This document shows, piece after piece, positions 34,776 through 40,997 of a DNA stretch of 40,997 nt; the first letter of the stretch is position 1, and each line of letters starts with the position of its first letter. Under the pieces are notes generated by a model that saw only the letters and a program-made list of their open reading frames with translations, ran no database searches and was not told where the DNA came from. Both the position numbers and the translations under genes were made by a program. The stretch is from Desulfosarcina sp. GTDB taxonomy: Bacteria > Desulfobacterota > Desulfobacteria > Desulfobacterales > Desulfosarcinaceae. The stretch lies in the NCBI GenBank assembly GCA_014237405.1, contig JABZFO010000106.1, positions 1 to 40,997 of the forward strand, read 5' to 3'.

Positions 34776-35552
34776 ATGACCAAGGAAGCGGTAGCCATAT
34801 ACTGGGATTTCGAAAACCTGCACGCCAGTATTTTCGACGCCATCAACGGCAGCGGCAGTTATCCGAAATCGGCCAACCGGAATCGGCAACAGGAGGTGCT
34901 GGTGGATGTTCAGGGCCTGTACGATTTTGCAACCACCTACGGCAATGTGGCCATCAATAAGGCCTACTGCAACTGGCACTGGTTTACCAAGTACCGCCAG
35001 AGCCTGCTCAAGTGCGCCGTGGAACTGATCCAGCTCTTCCCCCCCGGCGCCCAGGCCAAAAACGGAGCGGACATCAAGCTATCCCTGGACGCGGTGGAGG
35101 ATATCCTGCGCTTTCCCCACATTTCGTCCATCATCGTCGTTGGCGGGGACAGCGATTTCATTCCCCTGGCCCAAAAGCTCAAGGCCGCCGGCAAGGATCT
35201 CATCGGGGTGGGGTGTAAAAATGCCACCAACCGCCATTGGGCCAACAGCTGCTCGGACTTCAAATATTACGAAACTTTCGCCCTTGAGCCCTCAGAGGAA
35301 GAAGAGGGGGAAACTGCCACCGTCAAGGACGCCGCAGAACTGATCACCAAAGCCATCAAACAGATCTCCCTGAGAAACGGAGACAAATGGGTGCTCAAGG
35401 CCGCCATTCGGCCGGTGGTCAAACGGCTGGACCCGACCTTCGACGAATCCAACTACGGCTGCCGCAGCTTCGCCGACCTGCTGAAAAAGCACAATGACCA
35501 GTTCCAGATTGAACGGGGCCAACACGACCATCTGGTATGTCTGATAGAGTAA
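34776..35552 (+). CDS. NYN-domain (PIN-like) RNase with C-terminal OST-HTH/LOTUS-like domain
   Basis: The 258-residue protein has an N-terminal NYN domain (about 5-165, LabA/DUF88 type) with the acidic metal-binding residues Asp11 (YWDFEN), Asp99 (NGADIKLSLDA), Asp125 and Asp127 (VGGDSDFIPLAQKL). After an acidic linker (EEEEGE) follows a winged-helix region (about 185-258) ending GCRSFADLLKKHNDQFQIER, the usual OST-HTH/LOTUS pattern that binds RNA. Together they suggest an RNA endonuclease. GAGGAG precedes the ATG and a promoter is seen at 34680-34708. It is monocistronic as far as can be seen; its targets are unknown. Confidence 0.87.
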   Translation: MTKEAVAIYWDFENLHASIFDAINGSGSYPKSANRNRQQEVLVDVQGLYDFATTYGNVAINKAYCNWHWFTKYRQSLLKCAVELIQLFPPGAQAKNGADIKLSLDAVEDILRFPHISSIIVVGGDSDFIPLAQKLKAAGKDLIGVGCKNATNRHWANSCSDFKYYETFALEPSEEEEGETATVKDAAELITKAIKQISLRNGDKWVLKAAIRPVVKRLDPTFDESNYGCRSFADLLKKHNDQFQIERGQHDHLVCLIE

Positions 35553-35558
35553 CCGGAA

Positions 35559-35593
35559 GTTCTGAGTTCTGAGTTCTGAGTTCTGAGTTCTGA
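35559..35593. repeat. Perfect heptanucleotide tandem array (GTTCTGA x5)
   Basis: Five exact copies of GTTCTGA run from 35559 to 35593, starting six bases after the NYN gene's stop codon. It is the cleanest of the window's 7-base arrays; its perfect copies suggest recent expansion. Confidence 0.9.
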
Positions 35594-36038
35594 GAGAATC
35601 GAACACCGTCCATCTTTTTTGGCAAGTGATAAAATCAGTATTTTTTAAGGTAGTTGGGTTGGGCAGATCAATCGTCTTGATCCCGATGGGTGATTGGTGC
35701 GGATCGACTCAAGTCGAACGCAAACCTCCATCAACGAAGTGACGGGTGCGGAAAAAGGTGAAGAATGGCTTGTTGGTCCGCTAAGGGAAATTAAGGTCCG
35801 AAAAAGATTATGGTTTTCGCATGGGGAGGTGTTTTTTCACTTGACCCGCCCTTTAATGGGCGACCCCAATTGAACAATTGACAATTGCCTCCTGTCCTTT
35901 CCGGATCTTCTTTCGGGCACATGAACCGTATAGGAGAACTGGCGTCTCTCCATTCCTTTTCTGCGCCCACAGTTATCATAAGCTGAGAGCGCCACAAGTG
36001 TCTTCAAATTTGTGGCGAACTTAATAAAATTGATCCTA
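35594..36038. other. 445-base gap with several small palindromes
   Basis: No convincing gene is seen. The stretch holds a CGCCC/GGGCG hairpin (35847-35862), three CAATTG palindromes at 35867, 35875 and 35882, and a GCCACAA/TTGTGGC stem (35991-35997 with 36010-36016) just downstream of the minus-strand zinc-ribbon gene, which might form its transcript end. A 68-codon minus-strand frame at 35997-35791 overlaps these palindromes and has no recognisable domain. Confidence 0.4.
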
Positions 36039-36266
36039 CTATGTTGGTTCTCCGGATTTTACATAACAATCGCTGCATAGGGCCATAAAATTCTGTGGAA
36101 TCGGTGCGTACAAGATGCCTCCAAGCAGCCCGTAGCCTCCAGAAGTTTTCGTTATTTCAATTTTAACAACACATCCGCAATTGTGACATTTGCCTCGATA
36201 ACTGTAATGTTTTGGATTGTTATTTTGCTCAAACATCCTATTAAGCGGTTCTACTCTTATAATCAA
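36039..36266 (-). CDS. Small zinc-ribbon-like protein, function unknown
   Basis: The 75-residue product has two cysteine pairs, CHNC (Cys27 and Cys30) and CSDC (Cys64 and Cys67), spaced as in a zinc ribbon, with a Gly-rich hydrophobic loop (GGYGLLGGILYAP) between them. The start is probably TTG at 36266, because AAAGGA lies about nine bases upstream; an ATG at 36236 would give 65 residues and keep all cysteines. I recognise no named family. Confidence 0.55.
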   Translation of the reverse strand: MIIRVEPLNRMFEQNNNPKHYSYRGKCHNCGCVVKIEITKTSGGYGLLGGILYAPIPQNFMALCSDCYVKSGEPT

Positions 36267-36466
36267 GGTGGGTTTCCTTTTAATGCATTAATATGCTTAT
36301 GAGCAGTTTGTGAGAATTATCGAAGAATAGGTATTTTAAGAAGCAGTTCCCGGTTGTTGGGATATCAGATTTCGGTTGTCGATGACCGATAATCATTAAA
36401 TGAGCCATGATGCGAGAAATATACTTGCCCGGCCTTCAATGAAACCACCCTCTCGGTCGTGGTTAT

Positions 36467-36709
36467 TTATTCTATGATTTCAAGAAAAATGCGCTTTTTG
36501 GTTTTTGAAGAGACGGCTCCGATAAGGGTCCGAATGGCATGGACTGTACGGCCTTGCCTTCCGATGATTTTGCCTACATCTGCCTTGGCAACACTCAATT
36601 CCAGCACCATGGTGTGGTCGCTATTAACGGTTCTGACCAGGACGTTCTCAGGTCGGTCAACAAGGGACTGAGCGATATAAGTGACTAATTTGTCCAATTG
36701 GGTAGCCAT
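36467..36709 (-). CDS. khpA: KH-domain RNA-binding protein (KhpA-like)
   Basis: The 80-residue protein is a single KH domain with the GxxG loop GKIIGRQG (residues 46-53), followed by RTVHAIRTLIGAVSS. This matches KhpA (YlqC), a small RNA chaperone. KhpA usually lies in the rpsP-rimM-trmD region; here it stands apart among small genes, so it may be an additional copy. AGGAG is found 13 bases before the ATG. The family call is strong; the exact role is not. Confidence 0.85.
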   Translation of the reverse strand: MATQLDKLVTYIAQSLVDRPENVLVRTVNSDHTMVLELSVAKADVGKIIGRQGRTVHAIRTLIGAVSSKTKKRIFLEIIE

Positions 36710-36827
36710 GTTAATTTCAATTCTCCTGTGTCTTGCATTCTTTCACCATGGGGCATGACGGTAACAGCCACGCTTTTATGTCTGTGCAGCATTCCCGTTC
36801 CCATTAAGGGGAGGGGAGGTCGGGGTG

Positions 36828-37004
36828 CTACAGGCTGATCACCGAATTGTGGCTGTCTCCAAAAGGAGTGGGTAGATAATCGTCGGCATCAGGATCGTTT
36901 TCCCATTGGGATTGTCTCAACAGGTGGCGCTGCCTGGAATAAGCCGAGCTATGGATTTCTTCTTTCTGGGTGCAGAAGCACTCGATTTGAAAATGCCAAA
37001 TAGG
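36828..37004 (-). pseudogene. Start-less frame, possible gene tail in the 300-base gap
   Basis: Between the KH and STAS genes a minus-strand frame is open from a TGA at 37007-37005 to a TAG at 36830-36828. It encodes about 58 protein-like residues (HFQIECFCTQKEEIHSS..., then WENDPDADDYLPTPFGD). No ATG, GTG or well-placed TTG begins it. It may be the remnant of a lost gene or an out-of-frame tail of the STAS gene. I recognise no family. Nothing else is seen in 36710-37017. Confidence 0.25.
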
Positions 37005-37017
37005 TCACCGGAGCATC

Positions 37018-37296
37018 TCACTCTTCTTTAAAAATATCACTGAACCGGCCGGTCACTTCGATATCTGCCCGGGTGTTGTTAAGAACGGACATTCTGGGAA
37101 GAAATACATCGAGACCGAACGCATTGATCGTTCTCAATCGATCCGTGTCAATGGCCACTTTGCTGGACTTTTTGACGCTTTTGTCCAGAACGTTGATCAA
37201 TTCGCATGCCGATGACGCATCAAAATCGCCAAACAACTGAATCGCCATAGATTGATTACTGATTTCCTTGACACAAACACGAAAATTTAAAGCCAT
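37018..37296 (-). CDS. STAS-domain protein (anti-sigma-factor-antagonist-like)
   Basis: The 92-residue protein follows the STAS fold: an N-terminal strand (MAIQLFGDFDASSACELINVL), SKVAIDTDRLRTINAFGLDVFLPRM, then ADIEVTGRFSDIF. In the usual phosphorylation loop, where DxSG... is expected, it reads DTDRLRTINAFG, so the phospho-acceptor Ser may be Thr or absent. Such proteins act as partner-switch regulators. No anti-sigma kinase or phosphatase lies nearby. A GGAG precedes the ATG. Confidence 0.7.
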   Translation of the reverse strand: MALNFRVCVKEISNQSMAIQLFGDFDASSACELINVLDKSVKKSSKVAIDTDRLRTINAFGLDVFLPRMSVLNNTRADIEVTGRFSDIFKEE

Positions 37297-37394
37297 GTCT
37301 CCATCTCCATCAATGGGGGGTATATCTGCTTTGATTATCCCTCTTAAACGAAGGAGTAAATGCTACATTTGATTGTAGTTGGATTGCTTTCTGT

Positions 37395-37673
37395 CTATTC
37401 AGCGGGTTGTTTTGAACCTATACCAGCAAAAGAGACTTCCACGTTGGTGAAGCCTTCGTTAATCAGCTTTCTGGCATCATCACGCCCTTGCTTCAATACC
37501 GCCCGGTATTGATCAACAGCCGCTTGTGCATTATTATTTACGCCCATTTGATAAGCCCAGTACCTGCTGGTTTTTTCAGCATGGTCCTGAAAAAGGGTCA
37601 AGGTGTCGAAGAGGTTGTTAAGAGATTGTTTTTGAAGACGGGTGTAATCTTTTGTGATCGTTGAAATATCCAT
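37395..37673 (-). CDS. Small phasin-like protein
   Basis: The 92-residue, almost wholly helical protein (LQKQSLNNLFDTLTLFQDHAEKTSRYWAYQMG, then AAVDQYRAVLKQGRDDARKLINEGFTNVEVSF) resembles phasins, the proteins that coat polyhydroxyalkanoate granules. It is shorter than most. No PHA synthase is seen in this window, so the role is open; other coiled-coil proteins could look similar. AAGGAGAG lies about nine bases before the ATG. Confidence 0.55.
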   Translation of the reverse strand: MDISTITKDYTRLQKQSLNNLFDTLTLFQDHAEKTSRYWAYQMGVNNNAQAAVDQYRAVLKQGRDDARKLINEGFTNVEVSFAGIGSKQPAE

Positions 37674-37822
37674 TGGCTGTTCTCTCCTTGATGAATAGTT
37701 TTGCTTCTAATTGACAGTGGTTCAAATACATCCTGATTATGCGACTTCTCAGATTAAAAAGCGTTCCAAAGCGTTGGTCTCCACACCAGGCAGATTGTTG
37801 TATTTGGTTTCACTGCCAGGGA

Positions 37823-38235
37823 TCAGGACGTCCATTCTCCAGAATGCGGATATCCAACCATTTCGATCTTTTCTTTCATCGTTTCCAGGTTGAAGGGCTT
37901 CAACAGCAGTCCGTCCACAATACCGGATCCATCCATCATATCCGTGACATCCCGTTCGCAGTGGCCGGTCATGATGATGACCCTGGTTCCGAAATGCTTT
38001 TCTTTAATCTGATCTGCCAGCTGGTAGCCGTCTATGAAGGGCATGTCATAGTCGGTGAGAACCAGGTCATAGTGCGCCTTGGTCAGGTAGTAGAGGGCAT
38101 CCACCCCGAATCAAGCGTTAACCCATCGCCTGATTGTGAGGGATGACCGTCCAGTGACGGGTGAAAGGTTTCGGACGATGCGGGCAAGCGAGTGTCGGGA
38201 AACGGCTCCGATCCGTGCAAGATCTTAGTTGACAT
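37823..38235 (-). pseudogene. Response regulator receiver domain with a scrambled N-terminus
   Basis: From 38104 down to the stop at 37823 the frame encodes most of a receiver domain: VDALYYLTKAHYDLVLTDYDMPFIDGYQLA with the phospho-acceptor Asp, RVIIMTGH with Thr, and LLLKPFN with Lys. The first strand and the acidic pair (usually near residues 8-13) are missing. Upstream, an ATG at 38235 with GAAGGAG begins MSTKIL, a typical receiver start. It then continues into unrelated residues and stops at 38083 in another frame. The simplest reading is loss or replacement of about 35 codons with a frame change. A free-standing start at GTG 38104 would give a domain unable to bind Mg2+ normally. Confidence 0.65.
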
Positions 38236-39293
38236 GCGCAATCTCCTTCGTGTCTTCTATTTTAATGCCATGGGCTCTGAAATCATCATCCGTGATAAAA
38301 AAACAGATGGGTTTTAACTGTTATTTTTAGGGAACTGGTATTAATAGTGCGCAGGTTTAAAAAGGGATGTCCTGTATCTTTCGATTTGCTGCCTTATCGG
38401 TTCGGGCAAAGCAATCATATTTACCTTCAATGCACTTAATGCTTCTGATGAATCGTGTTAAATCAGGATGATAGCCACCTGAATCATTGTCGTTCCTTGA
38501 TGACATTCCATGCTGAATAAAATGATGCCTGCGCATGTTTGATAGGATTGATCGACATCACAATTAATACTGACTTCCTTCAATTTGTCCATGGGGGGAA
38601 GCCTTAATTTGTATAGGAAAAACCCCCTGAAGGGAGTTCCCCCTACTAGGAGCCGTCTAAAAATTACATAGAAGGATGACAGCGCAACCGCTTTGTGCCA
38701 TGCCAGGAAGGGTTAAAAATAACAGGGGATCCGCACACTTACCATTCAGCCAATATCACAAGATAATATAATCCAGCCACACCGTGTGTGTGCTGGCTCT
38801 TTCCTGACTTCAAATATGTAAAAGAAAACGATCTACCGAGATATATACGGTAAGTACCCGATGTGTCAGGATATACTCTGGTAAATATGGGAAGGTAAGT
38901 GGGAATTGATAGTATTGGCCAGAAATACGGAACCGGAGCAGGGGGTGGCGAAGGGCTGATCACTGGGTGTGACCAGCTGGGCAGCTGAGTGCCCGTTGCG
39001 TTGCTCCGGTATAAATATAAAATAAGGATTGACTTACCAAGGGTCAAGATTTCAATTGGTATTCACCCAATATTCGCCTGCCTCTATCGGTAGTCGGCAA
39101 GCCGTTCCCAGTCAAAAAAATCGAACCCGGCCAGAGAGGCTGGACGCTCCCGAAGACCAATACCACTTGCAGACCATCGGTCGTATAGGGTGTGGTTTTA
39201 ATGTGGTGGTACAAGAAAAACACGGCACCACAGTTACGCGCAGTGCCATTAGTCATCTTGAAATTACTATATGTATGGTGTTTTGCTATTAAT
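38236..39293. other. About 1.06 kb without a convincing gene
   Basis: Base composition here is more AT-rich than in the flanking operons and all frames are short. A 102-codon minus-strand frame (39047-38739) is Pro/Ser/Tyr-rich and lacks domain-like features, and an 87-codon plus-strand frame (39029-39292) shows no motif. A short G-run/C-run pair near 38593-38634 could form a hairpin. The region may be decayed mobile DNA, but no transposase motif is visible. Confidence 0.4.
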
Positions 39294-40658
39294 TTATAGC
39301 CCTTCCCCTTTTAACATCATCAGTTTCAACTGGCGTTTGTCGTCGTTGGCTATGTAGATAGTACTGGACGGAAAAGCAAATTGGATATCTTCGGTTTCGA
39401 ACCTTCTCATGATTTCAAGACAGGTTTTTTCGAGCCATGCCTGAAAATCCCAGTAATTGGGAGGATGATACCAAGCTATTGCCATAATATCTAAACTCCA
39501 ATCATTAAAAGCATTGAAAAAAACCCGTGGTGGGAAATCCTCCTTCATCCCTTCATGGTTCTCAAGGATTTCCCGGATGATTTGAACGGCTTTTTCGACT
39601 TTATCCGCCGGCGTATCATATGTAATACCGATGTTGGTAAGCCAACGGATATAAGGTCTCTCGCCGATATTTTCCAGAGAGGAGTTTGATAACTTTTCAT
39701 TGGGAATGGTCGCCAGGTGGCCGGTAAGTGTTCGAATTTGGGTGCTCCTGAATCCCACAGATTCAACGACCCCATCGTATTGATCGATAATGATTCTCTG
39801 TCCTACCTGAAACGGCTTGTCAAAAAGTATGGTCAGGGTCCCGAAGAAATTGGCGATGGAATCCTTGGCGGCCAGGGCCACTGCCAAACCGCCTATCCCC
39901 AAAGATGCAACCAGAGGACCGATTTTGAGCCCTGTGAGGTTTTGAATAACAATGATGCCGCCGATGACAATAATGAAAACCCTGAGCGTTTTGGCGATAA
40001 TCGGAACCAGCATGTCATTGATGGTGCTTTCGGTTGCGGCTGCCCATTTTTTCAGATATACGTCCAGAATTTGTACGAAAGAGAGGATGAACCAGAAAAA
40101 GGCGATGGTTCCGCCAACATCGGCTGCCTTTTGTGCCACTATATGGACTATATTATCCCCTCCCGCTGTCTGGAAATGATCGTACAGGGGCGACAGAGCG
40201 CCATAGATGCCATACGACCAGATAAAGAGGGAAAGAGGCCTGGAAAGCGCCTGAAAGAAATACTGCCGCCATGAGATAACATCTACTTCGGGTGGTATCT
40301 TTCGAATTGCCCCATTGATAAGCCATCTCAGCAGCCGTTCAACCGTGACCACCAAAAAAATCAACGAGATACAAATGAGCAATTTAAGCCAGGTTATTCC
40401 AGAGAAAACTTCGATCTCGACCCACTTACCGATTTTTGAAGAGGCTGAATGGCTGAATCTGTCAATACCCTTTCCGATGCGCTCTCCGGCCTTATCAACT
40501 GCCTGAACTTCTATACTTGGCGCCTGGGTATTATTTTTAGTTTGGGTGTTAAGGGCTTTTGGGGGTACTTCGTCCTTTGGCGTAGTCTTTGCTAAAATGC
40601 AGCAAGGTGCTATTGTCCAGAGAATAATGCTAAAAACCAAAAAAGGTGTCCATTTCAT
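39294..40658 (-). CDS. MscS-family mechanosensitive channel
   Basis: The 454-residue protein begins with a probable signal peptide (about 1-23, FLVFSIILWTIAPCCILA), followed by a polar periplasmic stretch and four or five membrane segments. The pore helix has the Gly/Ala pattern IGPLVASLGIGGLAVALAAKDSIANFFGTLTILFDKPFQVGQRI, then the cytoplasmic beta domain VESVGFRSTQIRTLTGHLATIPN. It would release solutes on hypo-osmotic shock. The N-terminal extension places it with the larger MscS homologues and not the minimal E. coli MscS. It stands alone on the minus strand. Confidence 0.9.
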   Translation of the reverse strand: MKWTPFLVFSIILWTIAPCCILAKTTPKDEVPPKALNTQTKNNTQAPSIEVQAVDKAGERIGKGIDRFSHSASSKIGKWVEIEVFSGITWLKLLICISLIFLVVTVERLLRWLINGAIRKIPPEVDVISWRQYFFQALSRPLSLFIWSYGIYGALSPLYDHFQTAGGDNIVHIVAQKAADVGGTIAFFWFILSFVQILDVYLKKWAAATESTINDMLVPIIAKTLRVFIIVIGGIIVIQNLTGLKIGPLVASLGIGGLAVALAAKDSIANFFGTLTILFDKPFQVGQRIIIDQYDGVVESVGFRSTQIRTLTGHLATIPNEKLSNSSLENIGERPYIRWLTNIGITYDTPADKVEKAVQIIREILENHEGMKEDFPPRVFFNAFNDWSLDIMAIAWYHPPNYWDFQAWLEKTCLEIMRRFETEDIQFAFPSSTIYIANDDKRQLKLMMLKGEGL

Positions 40659-40710
40659 TCTACACTAGTGTGAATTCTTATTTGAGACGTGTGGGTACTA
40701 TTGCTTCGTT

Positions 40711-40883
40711 TTATTTGGTACCGGTTTTAATCGCTTGCCACCTTTTAAATTGCATAAATTTTTTAAAAATCCATACCTTTGCGTCAAAAAATGGTCCTTC
40801 CATATCAGAAGCAACATCTTTAAGCAGATCGGGAATTGGTAGTTGCTGAGGACAAACCTTTTCACATTCGCCACATTCTATAA
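40711..40883 (-). pseudogene. C-terminal relic of a ferredoxin-type aldo/keto reductase, cut by an insertion
   Basis: The last 57 or so codons of a protein remain: IECGECEKVCPQQLPIPDLLKDVASDME and a basic tail. The CxxCxxxCP cluster motif followed by LPIPDLL is typical of the C-terminus of [4Fe-4S] aldo/keto reductase-like oxidoreductases. Upstream the frame runs directly into the terminal sequence of an IS element, so the gene body is missing or lies beyond the element. Confidence 0.6.
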
Positions 40884-40997
40884 TACTCCCCAAAAACTGG
40901 ACAGTTGTTTAAGGTGTAAAATGAGCGTATCCTGAACCGTCCAAAGGAGGCTCATTCATGGGTAACATTCGAAGGAACCATAGCGCATCGTTCAAAG
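40882..40997 (+). mobile_element. Left end of an IS3-family insertion sequence, running off the window
   Basis: The terminal segment ACTCCCCAAAAACTGGACAG at about 40885-40904 resembles IS3-family terminal repeats (CCCAAAAACTGGAC core). It is followed by a short leader, an AAAGGAGG ribosome-binding site and the start of orfA. The element interrupts the aldo/keto reductase relic. The right end and the target duplication are outside the window. Confidence 0.75.
40958..40997 (+). CDS. IS3-family transposase OrfA, N-terminus only
   Basis: An ATG eight bases after AAAGGAGG begins MGNIRRNHSASFK and then the window ends. This is the usual beginning of IS3-family OrfA proteins, which carry the helix-turn-helix that binds the IS ends. 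The remainder lies beyond 40997. Confidence 0.7.
   Translation, partial: MGNIRRNHSASFK

Noticed and set aside
35640..35790. Group II intron or retron remnant in the gap after the NYN gene
   Set aside because: A few words looked structured-RNA-like, but no domain V hairpin and no reverse transcriptase motif were found.
35791..35997. 68-codon minus-strand ORF as a gene
   Set aside because: It runs over several palindromes, has no ribosome-binding site and no domain-like sequence.
38680..38710. Sigma54 promoter (GG-N10-GC) on the minus strand
   Set aside because: The distance between the GG and GC elements is 12 bases, not 10.
38739..39047. 102-codon minus-strand ORF as a gene
   Set aside because: Pro/Ser/Tyr-rich low-complexity translation, no start signal, no recognisable domain.
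1..40997. CRISPR array, tRNA or rRNA genes
   Set aside because: No regularly spaced repeat with spacers and no tRNA or rRNA signature was found; the only arrays have a 7-base period.

Overview
The window reads as a chromosomal segment of a GC-rich, anaerobic Desulfobacterota bacterium, most likely a Desulfosarcina-like sulfate reducer. That placement is an inference. It rests on a MetF/MetV pair next to an MvhD-type iron-sulfur subunit (Wood-Ljungdahl style C1 metabolism), a ferredoxin-rich split glutamate synthase, two tandem MoeA proteins, and short heptanucleotide arrays between genes. No rRNA, tRNA or CRISPR array was recognised.

Layout. (1) 1-5.6 kb, plus strand: a palindrome-rich relic, two tandem MoeA proteins (the second fused to a periplasmic-binding-like domain), then archease and the RNA ligase RtcB. 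(2) 5.6-8.5 kb, plus strand: undecaprenyl-diphosphatase UppP and a MerR/PAS-like/degenerate class III cyclase regulator whose C-terminus is split off. (3) 8.6-16.7 kb, minus strand: a run transcribed as leader - mvhD - metV - metF - three glutamate-synthase-like subunits. A sigma70-like promoter, a possible Arg-rich leader peptide and a strong intrinsic terminator precede mvhD and look like an attenuator or a small RNA. (4) 16.8-21.8 kb: a phosphohexomutase, then an MFS exporter and TrmO on the plus strand, then a broken murB on the minus strand. (5) 21.9-32.8 kb, minus strand: a complete glycogen operon in the order GH13-GH133 debranching fusion, CBM48 protein, glgP, glgA, glgB, with a recognisable promoter. 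The mutase upstream of mvhD would link glucose-1-P to it. (6) 33-38.2 kb: an MFS transporter with a coupled 43-codon ORF, a NYN/LOTUS-type RNase, then a series of small minus-strand genes (zinc ribbon, KH domain, STAS domain, phasin-like) ending with a broken response regulator. (7) 38.2-41 kb: about 1 kb without a convincing gene, an MscS-type channel, and an aldo/keto reductase relic cut by the left end of an IS3-family element that runs off the window.

The most unusual signals are two. First, the mvhD-metVF-glt block with its leader structure would tie C1-folate reduction to glutamate synthesis. Second, four unrelated genes (moeA, the cyclase regulator, murB, a response regulator) each appear to lack or have scrambled roughly 30 codons of a conserved domain. 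That repetition suggests either an active deletion process or a systematic sequence or assembly problem, and it should be resolved before any biology is built on it.
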